DNA of 64,000 bases. It comes from Pelodera strongyloides (lineage: Eukaryota; Nematoda; Chromadorea; Rhabditida; Rhabditidae). The stretch spans positions 1-64,000 of the forward strand of contig JAANDG010000057.1 of the NCBI GenBank assembly GCA_036852015.1, read 5' to 3'. Positions 55,401 to 64,000 of this stretch are shown one piece after another. Numbering within the stretch: the stretch's first letter is position 1; every line of letters starts with the position of its first letter. The translations under genes and the position numbers were made by a program. Under the pieces are notes generated by a model, which was given only the letters and a program-made list of their open reading frames with translations, ran no database searches and had not been told where the DNA came from.

Positions 55401-58400
55401 CACAACATGACAAGTGTAAGGTAAGAGGTTTGACCACGAAAAGATTATCACAAATATGTAAGTCATGTAACGTGCAAATGTGAGCGAAAGCGTGATTCTC
55501 CACAAATACCTCAGTGTTTTACTCCGCGGACGTGGACGGCTCAGTATACGAATGCTTGAAAAAAAAAACGATAACATACAAAAAGACAAAAAAAAAGTCA
55601 AAAACGTGCAAGTAAATGCTCACAAATTTTCGTACGCGCACGACATTAAAAGTAAAAATTGTTATATTGTACAGAAAGCAAATAAAATTAGAGACATTAC
55701 AATACGTAGTACTTATCCAGACATCATCCAAACAAGCAAAACCAAATACAAAAACCTAGTTCAAAGTCAAATGACAAGGCACCATTAAGCGAACTTGAAC
55801 TTGAGATTTGAGACCGTCTTCACCAACACCAACATAAAGTTCCCCCTACCAGTTGGGCTCACTCCCGTTAAGGCTCCAGCCTCCCCGTTGGGATAAAGAG
55901 GGTTAGAGGCTCAAGTTGAATACGGAGATACGGCCTCAAGTCATTCCATACGTGACATCAACGAACACCAACCTGAACGTGTCACTCCGAGCTCTAAACG
56001 CCGACGATGTGTTGGACGAAGCCTTGATCGCAGCTGCTCTCTCTTCCGCAATCAGTTTCTTCTAAAAAAATATATGATAAAAGCAGTCATTCAAAAGACT
56101 GAGTTCACCTATTCAGTTAAATAACACACAAGAAGGACTCTCATCGGGAGATCATAATAAAAGATCAAAACAAAGGGTTAGGTGAGTTCGTGGGTTCTTT
56201 TCATAGGAAATTATTTCGAAATCGAGGAATTGTTATATTTATATAAAACCAGTCGGCTACCGCCGCCTGAGGCGTCTTTCCAATATTCGCTGATGGTCGC
56301 TATTTTTCACTGGGCTATATCTATAAGTAGAATCAACTATTTCTCGCAAGAATAGTTTCCTGGGGATAGAACTTAGTTTTGGTTCGCCCATTTTAGGACG
56401 TTGACTATATTCCTCCTAAATTGCCTGTAAATCGTTGGACTAATATAGCGTCCAAAAAATTTCCAAAACCGAAAATAAGCGAATAAGCGCGTGGCTGATA
56501 CGCCGCAATGTTTCGCTGGGATATATAACTTAGAAGCAAACATTTACATAAAGGAAATGGTTTTCATCTTTGTTATTTTTCCTTTTGAAACCTACACCGA
56601 TATCAAACACGGGGATAGATCTTAGTTTCTGTTGACTGTATTCCTCCTAAATTGTCTGCAACTTGTTCTACTCTAGGACCGAACAATTTGCCGAAGCCTA
56701 CTAAAAGCAGCTTAATATCGCGTGGCTGATACGCCGCAATGTTTCGCTGTGCTATATAAGTTAGGAAGAAACATTTGTCTGCAAAGAGACTCCAGTCTCT
56801 CATTTTTCCTCTTGAAACCCATAGCAATATTAAACACGGGTTAGAACTTAGTTTCTGTCGACTATATTACTCCTAAATTGTCTGCAACTTGCTGGACTCT
56901 ATAATATCGAAAAATTTCAAATCCTAAAAGCAGCTTAATATCGCGTGGCTGATACGCCGCAATGTTTCGCTGGGCTATATAAGTTAGGAAGAAACATCTC
57001 TATATAAAGAGTCTCCAGTCTCTCATTTTTCCTCTTGAAACCTACACCAATATCAAACAGGGGGGTAGAACTTAGTTTCTGTTGACTATATTTCTCCTAA
57101 ATTGTCTGCAACTTGCTGGACTTTATAAGTCTATAACCTAAAAAAAAATTTGCCAAAGCCTAGAAGCAGCGGAATAAGTGACCATTTTACTTTTTGAAAC
57201 CTATACGAATGTTAAACATGGGATCGAACATAGTTTTAGTGTGCCCTTTATATAACTGGTGAACGTATTCCTCCTAAACTGTCTGCACATCGTTAGACTC
57301 TATAAAGCAGAAAAAATCCCAAATCCTAAAAAAATTGTCACAGATCTTTTCCTTAACTGTATTAAACTAAAGAATGTCGTCGAACGTTACAGGTGATACC
57401 GTGTATTATCCATACTAAAGCAAAAACTACGCGGAATTAAGAAATTCTGTTGAATGTTCTTTCGTTCGACCGAAACATCGCTCAAGATTGGACGCTCGTT
57501 TCGTGGGAAATAAGGGAAATGTGCAGAGAATTACTCAATGCTTTGTTGCAAAATATGTCGACTAAATCTTTGTAAAATGAGTAAATGAAAAATTAAACTA
57601 CGAAGTGATTACAAAAAAGTATTTCATAAAAAGTTGTCAAGGATTGTGATTTGGTAGTTCTTTGAGTTGTGAGTGTTCTTTGTTTCCTAAAATGAGCTGC
57701 GCGCCACCGCGCCCGAACGATACACCACACATATTCCACATATGCAGCCTTTTTTGGACGTTTGTGAGAGGGGCGCTCGGGAAGTGAGATGGTTCAGTGC
57801 ACGGGAACGTGAACTACTGAACCAATCCTACAACCTGAGCGTAACGCACATCATCCAAACGTACACTCAAACAAACAAAGCTCCCAACTTTATATAATAA
57901 GATATCAAAATGCACCGACCCTAGCTTCCTCAGCCGCACATAGATCCACTCCCGGTTTCCGAACTCTGGCAACTTTCATTCTCCATTCTTCGAAGAAAAG
58001 AATGGGAGTTTTGACAAAGTGGACACGCTTGTACATCTCCACCAGACTCTCCAACTTTGACTTCTAAACAAGGACAATGTAATGGAAAGAATATTCGTGA
58101 AAAAGAGCTCTATGTGGTGCATAGTGTCAACAAAATGTGGGTAGTTCGATACTAAAGAACAGTCATACGACGGTAATAATGTCCCAGTATACGAGGTAAT
58201 AAGGTAAATTAGTTAGTCTTCCTGGCTCCTAGAGACCAAGTTTCCTCAGCACCTCCAAGATAAATCATGAAACCTAAATTCTCACCGGCACAGTTTTGGT
58301 AATCAATGCCTTGTGCGCCATACGCATATCAAGGTCCCCGTTCAGCATCTGGAGTAGATCCTTCCGCAATTGCACAAGTTGGAACAACTGCTCCTCCCAA

Positions 58401-59403
58401 AGACAACGGAACACATTTCGGGAGAGGAAGCCAGGGGCTAAACATTCATTTGTTTCCTACAAGAACAACCAGGATCGTTAGAAAAGACATCAATCTACAC
58501 ATAGTACAGTTTGTAAAACAAAAACAAAAACAAAAGAAAACCCACAAGCAAATCTGTAACTCTTCACGAGATAGTGTGCGTACTGGTTGAAGATCTCATT
58601 CATATCATAGACAGGCGAAGGCTGAAATAAGACAATTAACACAAAAAGAGGAGACAACCGAAAAGATTCCCGTAACAATAAATATGTCGCTTCCACCGAA
58701 ACATTGGAGACTTATTTTCGGGCGTACCCAAAATGAACGCTTACTCAGTTTACTAACTGATCAACTCCAACAAACCTCTTCCTGAACGGGCATCTCTCCG
58801 GGAATCGGGTCGGCTCTCTGTAGTTCCTCAACATCTCTCCAAATATTCACCAAAAGAGGATTTCGACTTTCCTTCACCTGGAAATGATATATTAACTATT
58901 CAACGCATAAATAATACAAAAAAGCACCGTAGTCCCAACTCCGGAAACGATAACAGGGTAACAAGATGCATACAAACACGCATAAATAACAAAGAACCAA
59001 TCAATCAACAAAATCTGACGCATCAACCGTCAACTTACCCGGGAGTGTTGTACATGTGTGATTCCACACTTTTGTAGTGCAATCTCTCTGAGAAGGGCAC
59101 TTCTTGCATTGTGTCTCCGGAGCAGATTCCTCAGTGCAACACCCAGTTGGCTGCACAATCTGGGTTGCACATTGTACATGAATACGTCGAGCTGGAAACA
59201 AGCGTACATTCAAATCCTAAGCAAAAGCAGTGACAGGAACCCTAATCGGGTATCGCCCCAAACAAGTGCATCTTGTGATCTTTCCTCACTCACGTGGGAG
59301 ATCCTGGTTCAATAACATACCGACTTATCTCCAGCCGCAATGAACACCACCCTCTGACGAGGCACAAATGGTATGAGATTTGGGAGGAATCGCATTGTCG
59401 GTG
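44311..59403 (-). CDS. SZT2 homologue (KICSTOR subunit), C-terminal third
   Basis: About 26 exons: 59403-59321, 59191-59039, 58877-58776, 58621-58542, 58456-58286, 58063-57920, 56061-55973, 54879-54777, 54527-54442, 54324-54261, 54043-53927, 49876-49733, 49636-49537, 49425-49316, 49118-49056, 48838-48718, 48555-48458, 48228-47996, 47891-47720, 47617-47432, 47209-47038, 46805-46524, 46368-46298, 45941-45846, 45563-45484, 45344-45234, 45023-44903, 44736-44656, 44457-44311. SZT2 is the large scaffold of KICSTOR, which recruits GATOR1 to lysosomes to restrain mTORC1 when amino acids are low. Homology shows as LHSFVYDFHLRLIYSYL (human SZT2 has HSFSYDFHLRLVHQ), LDVFMYNVQP, and a C-terminus with RFLLARYGPQQCRYFEL and LFREAKVP. 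Long acidic, low-complexity inserts (48228-46524) are not in the human protein. The 5' two-thirds must lie right of the window. Some small-exon borders are uncertain. Confidence 0.8.
44870..44902. repeat. 7-bp tandem repeat abutting an SZT2 splice donor
   Basis: CCTTAGT repeated about 4-5 times, ending at the donor of exon 45023-44903. On the coding strand it lies just inside the intron (GTAAGGACTAAGG). Confidence 0.8.
46377..46405. repeat. TA dinucleotide microsatellite in an SZT2 intron
   Basis: About 14 uninterrupted TA units, a few bases upstream of the acceptor for the exon starting at 46368. It probably serves as part of the AT-rich acceptor region. Confidence 0.9.
50416..51587 (+). 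CDS. Secreted Gly/Tyr/Pro-rich protein nested in an SZT2 intron
   Basis: Two exons: 50416-50492 and 50807-51587. The first encodes a signal peptide (MLLLTLILLVVTVVQA). The second is GYGGGGGYGG-type, then repeated PAPAPAPVTYVYVPAPAY-like units, then Pro/Ser/Gly-rich acidic sequence with an RLFNRRLV end. An AATAAA lies at 51604. Composition fits a structural extracellular or cuticle-associated protein; no enzyme domain is seen. It is transcribed opposite to the SZT2 homologue, whose intron 53926-49877 contains it and the next gene. Confidence 0.75.
51958..52135. repeat. Purine-rich (GA/GATA) low-complexity tract
   Basis: Long run of GAGAGATAGAGAGACGGAGA-like sequence between the two nested genes. 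Many GATA tetramers arise by composition. No coding content. Confidence 0.8.
52410..53388 (+). CDS. Second nested secreted Pro/Cys/Gln-rich protein, with an apparent frameshift
   Basis: Exons 52410-52495, 52652-52885 and about 53012-53388. The first gives a signal peptide (MTRVVYAILLSLINYSAG). Exon 2 encodes CCAPPPP repeats and a GMGMGMG stretch. Exon 3 encodes Pro/Gln repeats (YQTIQVPVVQMQTMQVEV, later QPQMPTYQE twice). The frame of exon 3 is broken near 53141-53160 at a C-rich run (CGCCCCCCGCCCCC): the first half continues to an early stop, while the Gln-rich second half is open in the next frame to TAG at 53388. One base lost in the run, in the genome or the assembly, would explain it. Same type and strand as its neighbour, so probably related by duplication. 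Confidence 0.6.
56330..57330. repeat. Diverged ~230-280 bp tandem repeats in an SZT2 intron
   Basis: Four to five units carry, in order, GATAGAACTTAGTTT(C/T)TG, ACTATATTCCTCCTAAATTG, CTGCAACTTGCTGGACT, a block with CGCGTGGCTGATACGCCGCA (three copies, near 56490, 56722 and 56943), and TTTTTCCTCTTGAAACC. They fill most of the 1.85-kb intron 57919-56062. Confidence 0.85.
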
Positions 59404-59589
59404 CTGAAAGTTAAAGTAAGGCATATTGTCACTCTAATGCTTACTCCACTATCGCGAAAGCGAGTATGGCAAAACAGTAGACAAGACAATAAATAGTGTA
59501 TTATAATTATACAAATATAATTTGCTTAATTATTAATGTAAATATAGATATGATATTGTTTTTATGAACCAATCATCGATCACGTTAAT

Positions 59590-59985
59590 ATGAAGTGACA
59601 GTTAGAAAGGTACTCTTTTTGCACCGCACGCGATTTCCCCCGACTTATCAAATTAGAGGAGTACGGTCATAAAAAGAGGGAGAAGCTCCACTTAGCTAAA
59701 CTCCCTATTAAAAAACTAAGGAGAGGACGAGGACACAGGCGGTCACAGATGCCGGGTCCTCCTATATAAGCCGCTCCACCAACTTAGCGGCAGGTTCCCT
59801 GCAGTTCTCTACATCGCGTCTACTCGGGTCGCCACCATCCAGCGATCCCGATCCCGACTACGCCTTCGCCCCGGCTCCACATCGCACCAACCCCTTCCAC
59901 AAACCACGGCCGCCTCGTCAGCTAAACCCGTACACCTGTCCCTTCAATAAAAGACTTTTATCGCTGTGTGCTCCCGGTCCGTTAT
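59590..59985 (+). promoter_or_regulatory. LTR-like promoter and polyA segment of a retroelement
   Basis: TATATAA at 59763-59769 is followed by a GC-rich transcribed-type stretch, AATAAA at 59946-59951 and a GT-rich segment; TGGTGCACCGTCC at 59986 resembles a primer-binding site. This is the U3-R-U5 order of an LTR. The left edge is not defined and the matching 3' LTR must be beyond the window end, so the call is tentative. Confidence 0.5.
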
Positions 59986-60020
59986 TGGTGCACCGTCCGG
60001 ACCCAGCGTTATCTGTCGTA

Positions 60021-60098
60021 CGTCCAGCGAGACGATAAACAGTTAAAAATACGTCCAGCGAGACGATAAACTTAAAAACGTCCAGCGAGACGATAAAC
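60021..60098 (+). repeat. CGTCCAGCGAGACGATAAAC repeat, three copies
   Basis: Three near-exact 20-bp copies separated by short spacers (starting near 60020, 60051 and 60077), between the LTR-like segment and the minisatellite. Confidence 0.9.
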
Positions 60099-60218
60099 AA
60101 ACCCTAGAACAAGGAGCCAGCGAAGGCACCAGTCACCAGTAAAGCGAGAACAGATTTGCATCAAACCTCCGGAAAAACGCTCCGTTATTGCGTCACTCAA
60201 GTGGCAGTTGAGTCCAAA

Positions 60219-61365
60219 ATTCAGTGAGCCCCAAGTTGGCATTTCAGTGAGCCCCAAGTCGGCATTTCAAGTGAGCCCCAAGTTGGCATTTCAGTGAGCC
60301 CCAAGTCGGCATTTCAATCAGCGCCCCAAGTCGGCATTTCATTCAGTGAGCCCCAAGTTGGCATTTCAGTGAGCCCCAAGTTGGCATTTCAGTCAGTGAG
60401 CCCCAAGTAGGCATTTCAATCAGTGAGCCCCAAGTTGGCATTTCAATCAGTGAGCCCCAAGTTGGCATTTCAATCAGTGAGCCCCAAGTTGGCATTTCAG
60501 TCAGTGAGCCCCAAGTAGGCATTTCAATCAGTGAGCCCCAAGTTGGCATTTCAGCAGTGAGCCCCAAGTAGGCATTTCAATCAGTGAGCCCCAAGTAGGC
60601 ATTTCAGTCAGTGAGCCCTAAGTTGGCATTTCAGTCAGTGAGCCCCAAGTAGGCATTTCAATCAGTGAGCCCCAAGTTGGCATTTCAGTCAGTGAGCCCC
60701 AAGTTGGCATTTCAATCAGTGAGCCCCAAGTTGGCATTTCAATCAGTGAGCCCCAAGTAGGCATTTCAATCAGTGAGCCCCAAGTTGGCATTTCAGTCAG
60801 TGAGCCCCAAGTTGGCATTTCAGTCAGTGAGCCCCAAGTTGGCATTTCAATCAGTGAGCCCCAAGTTGGCATTTCAATCAGTGAGCCCCAAGTTGGCATT
60901 TCAGTCAGTGAGCCCCAAGTTGGCATTTCAATCAGTGAGCCCCAAGTTGGCATTTCAATCAGTGAGCCCCAAGTTGGCATTTCAATCAGTGAGCCCCAAG
61001 TTGGCATTTCAATCAGTGAGCCCCAATTTGGCATTTCAGTCAGTGAGCACCAAGTAGGCATTTCAATCAGTGAGCCCCAAGTTGGCATTTCAATCAGTGA
61101 GCCCCAAGTTGGCATTTCAAGTCAGTGAGCCCCAAGTTGGCATTTCAATCAGTGAGCCCCAAGCCGGCATTTCAATCAGTGAGCCGCAAGTAGGCATTTC
61201 AATCAGTGAGCCCCAAGTAGGCATTTCAATCAGTGAGCCCCAAGTAGGCATTCCAATCAGTGAGCCCCAAGTAGGCATTTCAATCAGTGAGCCCCAAGTT
61301 GGCATTTCAATCAGTGAGCCCCAAGTTGGCATTTCAGTCAGTGAGCCCAAGTCGGCATTCAGTCA
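60219..61365 (+). repeat. 27-bp minisatellite, about 42 copies
   Basis: Unit GTGAGCCCCAAGTTGGCA followed by TTTCAATCA, with variants (GTAGGC, GTCGGC, TTTCAGTCA) and a few shortened units that shift phase. Because 27 is a multiple of three, frames stay open on both strands: plus ISVSEPQVG-type and minus MPTWGSLTE-type nonapeptides. It lies between the LTR-like segment and the envelope-like ORF. I read it as a leader repeat, not a protein-coding gene. Confidence 0.93.
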
Positions 61366-61504
61366 ATTCTGCCCCGAGTCGGCACTATTTCAATTTAGCC
61401 CACATACGGCTTCAATACGGCCCGTAGAGCCACACATCAAGCCACGCAAAGGCTTAACAGTTTTTACTTGATCATAATTTATCCTTTTATTTTACTGCAT
61501 TTCG

Positions 61505-61510
<6 letters not shown>

Positions 61511-61534
<24 letters not shown>
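61511..61534 (+). repeat. A-tract directly before the envelope-like ORF
   Basis: About 24 uninterrupted A bases immediately upstream of the ATG at 61535. Such a tract may be a retrocopy scar, a leader feature, or a slippage-prone assembly point. Confidence 0.85.
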
Positions 61535-61535
<1 letters not shown>

Positions 61536-63835
61536 TGTCTTACAAAAGTGAGAGGAATTGTTCATATTACCGTAAGATCAACTACAATTCAGCATCCCGC
61601 GACCCATTCTCAAACAGGAGATCAGAGAACAATGAAAGACCACTCCGCGACAATCTCAGACCATTCAAAGAACAATACGAATCAAAAGACAGATCATCAG
61701 ACAGAAGGCCATTAAACAGAACTCGCCGATTTACAGGAGTCCAGTCACGAGATCGTTACACTGAACTCTACAGAGAAAGAAGCCGTTCAAGAGATCGGCT
61801 CAGACATAACTTACGAGAAAGGCCACGTTATGAAAGTTATGGCAAAAACTATTCCAGAGCTCGTTATGGGCACACAAGCCGAAACAGCTCAAGAGAAAGC
61901 AACCTCGAGTACAACGCAAGAAACAGACACGGAAGCAACTCAAACAACAGCTACCGGCGTACTTCGAAAGAGAGATTCAGTCATGTTTCAAGAGACAGGC
62001 ACAGCAGAGAGAGATTCAGTAATGATTCAAGAGACAGGCACAGCAGAAAGAGATTCAGTAATGATTCAAGAGACAGGCACAGCAGAGAGAGATTCAGTAA
62101 TGATTCAAGAGACAGGCACAGCAGAGAGAGATTCAGTAATGATTCAAGAGACAGGCACAGCAGAGAGAGATTCAGTAATGATTCAAGAGACAGGCACAGC
62201 AGAGAGAGATTCAGTAATGATTCAAGAGACAGGCACAGCAGAGAGAGATTCAGTAATGATTCAAGAGACAGGCACAGCATCAACGGGCACAGCAGAGACG
62301 GAAGCTGCCCAAGAGATCGTTTCAGAGGAAGTTCACCAGATAGATCACCTTATGGCCGAAATAATTCCAGGGATCGTTACCGCTACCGATACAAAAGCCC
62401 GAGAAAAGAACAATATTATGGATTCAATTCTAGATACAACTACAGGAGCAATTTGACAATGTTAAGACCAGAAACAACAAGAACTCCAAGCACAACCACC
62501 CAGAAGAAAACCAGCACTTGCATAGTGCCATCAACAAGAAAATTCACCTCTATGACCATTCCAACTACCAAACTACGATCAACCACTCACCAATTTGCAG
62601 CAATTTCGCCCAAGATCTTTAAAGATGAAACTTTCGTCACCACGACAATACACTCCGAACCGATTTGTCGATCCCCCATAAATAAACAAAAAATACAGGA
62701 CTATGATGCGTCTGAGAAAGCAGCGGAGATACAAGGAAAGAAAGATCAAGATGAACAGCCATATTGCAGAGAAAACGATGAAGAACGTAACCAACACCTC
62801 TTAACCATGAGTACATACGAGAAACTAGTCCAAAAACAGAAAGACCATGCAATAATTTGCACCGAAAATGGAATAGAGTTGAAAGATAATCCAGAGAAGG
62901 ACTCAACCTACGACATATGTAGTGGAACCTATTGTCAAACAGACATTCCAAGCGCCGAACATAGTTCTATACACCTCCCTGCCCGAATAATCGTAACAAA
63001 TCACCAAGAACTATTCCCCGACACAATCTTCCACCCTAAACTCATCTTCGATCCGCATTGCAACATGAAAGCTTTTGTTATAATGATCACAACAATAATT
63101 TCACTAATCATAACTCTCATCACGTGTATCTGCAAACGAAAGACGATAAAAACAACCTTAATAGAGTTCAGGTCATTAACAAGGAAGAAGGCGGATATCC
63201 GAGAAGGGACAGAACAAACACAACGACATACACCGCAACAACGCAGAAAAAGGATCCGATTCGAGAAAAATGTTCGAAGAACAGAAACCCCATCAAGTGA
63301 CAGCAGCAGTGAGGAAGAAAGATACATGAATGAGGAAAGACGAAGGAAGACCAGGAATCAGAGCACAGTCAGAACAGGAACTTTATTAGGTTGGAAGACA
63401 GGTATTACACTCGCCATTATAGCATGTTTTATAATAACAGTAAAAGCTTATAACCAGATCATCCCCGTAAGCCACAACGAAACAATCTGTTCAGCAAACA
63501 AGTTCATGCTACACCTCACACAGGAAATATTCTTTTCATCAATTAACAGGAAGGTACGCCTTCAAGTAATCAGTGATAATCAGGCAATCCAAAACGTCAC
63601 CGTTACTTTGGAAGGAATTCGTAGAAAATGTGAAAAAGGTAACACAGTTCTAACGAAAAACGTTACAGATGGTGTATCATCTTCCAAACGATGTGCAGGT
63701 AACTCAATGTGCACATGGAGAAAATGCCAGGAAATTAAACCAGACACTAAGGTACCCGATTTAAAAGAGGTAAATAATCTCCCCGGAATCACACTCTGCA
63801 GTACAAGTTGCGGATCAATCGGCTGCGACTGTTAA
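61535..63835 (+). CDS. Retroelement ORF: Arg/Ser-rich region, membrane segments, envelope-like ectodomain
   Basis: 766 codons. Residues 1-300 are Arg/Ser/Asp-rich, with eight 13-residue (39-bp) RDRHSRERFSNDS-type repeats at about 148-255. A Thr-rich part follows. One hydrophobic segment lies at about 511-530 (AFVIMITTIISLIITLITCI) and another at about 620-640 (TGITLAIIACFIITV). The last ~125 residues have three N-glycosylation sites (NETI, NVTV, NVTD) and a Cys pattern ending SKRCAGNSMC...TLCSTSCGSIGCDC, like the start of the phlebovirus-type fusion glycoproteins carried as env by some nematode LTR elements. It stops early compared with such proteins: either truncated here or continued by splicing beyond 63.8 kb. 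No gag, protease or RT frame lies between the LTR-like segment and this ORF. Family call from the Cys/glycosylation pattern only. Confidence 0.6.
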
Positions 63836-64000
63836 TATATCTAATCTCTAATCTAAAAACAACACAAAACGTTTACATACTACAATACCCTTTTTCTTTG
63901 CCGTATTATTTAAATTGACTAGCCATAATAGTTCATTATTCATTCATATATAACCAAAAAAAAAAGACACTCGCACATATTTAATTTCACAATTCAAGTC
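63836..64000. other. AT-rich right edge
   Basis: No further envelope-like sequence is open in any frame, and nothing matches the LTR-like segment at 59590-59985. Confidence 0.5.

Noticed and set aside
60343..61350. Long frames within the 27-bp repeat on both strands
   Set aside because: They exist only because the repeat unit is divisible by three. No start context, splice sites or conserved unique sequence.
60219..61365. CRISPR-like array
   Set aside because: Repeats are directly adjacent with no unique spacers, and the window is clearly eukaryotic.
61830..62456. Second plus-strand frame of 208 codons overlapping the envelope-like ORF
   Set aside because: It is an alternative frame over the 39-bp repeats; the 766-codon frame is longer and has coherent domains.

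Overview
The window is eukaryotic and most likely a rhabditid nematode, probably Caenorhabditis-like. The evidence is many short introns with TTTCAG-type acceptors, secreted proteins that combine two VWA domains with a C-type lectin domain, dense TTAA-flanked palindromic MITEs, and a Ty3/gypsy LTR retrotransposon. No species call is possible from sequence reading alone.

Layout. 0-14.7 kb: a head-to-head pair of VWA-VWA-CLECT genes. Gene C is on the minus strand (start at 8049, read down to 2822, 3' end unresolved). Gene A is on the plus strand (9544-14226, 15 exons, 580 codons). They share a ~1.5 kb bidirectional promoter with GATA-type sites. 14.7-22.3 kb: a broken second copy of that promoter, filled with nested TTAA-flanked palindromic elements. 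22.3-40.1 kb: gene B, the duplicate of gene A. Its 15 exons join to an open 581-codon frame, but intron 12 holds a 13.25 kb inverted-repeat insertion (25949-39201). That insertion carries MITEs, gene fragments and a young gypsy element (27335-35135, minus strand, LTRs differing at about 3 of 722 positions) with gag, gag-pro, pol and an extra 3' ORF.

42.4-59.4 kb: the C-terminal third of a large minus-strand gene homologous to SZT2, the KICSTOR subunit that restrains mTORC1 signalling. It is seen as about 26 exons. Two small plus-strand genes for secreted Pro/Gly/Tyr-rich proteins lie nested in one of its introns (50.4-53.4 kb). 59.6-64 kb: an LTR-like promoter/polyA segment, a 27-bp minisatellite of about 42 copies, an A tract, and a 766-codon ORF with an Arg/Ser repeat N-terminus, two membrane segments and a Cys-rich ectodomain like the start of the phlebovirus-type envelope proteins of some nematode LTR elements. 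The 5' exons of the SZT2 homologue must lie beyond this element, outside the window.

How it fits together: the VWA-lectin genes look like a young, expanding immune or gut-lectin cluster being remodelled by duplication, local gene conversion and transposon insertion. The SZT2 homologue is a conserved housekeeping gene whose long introns host genes and repeats. All exon borders were read by eye from GT/AG signals, frame and paralogue comparison, so single-base errors are possible.
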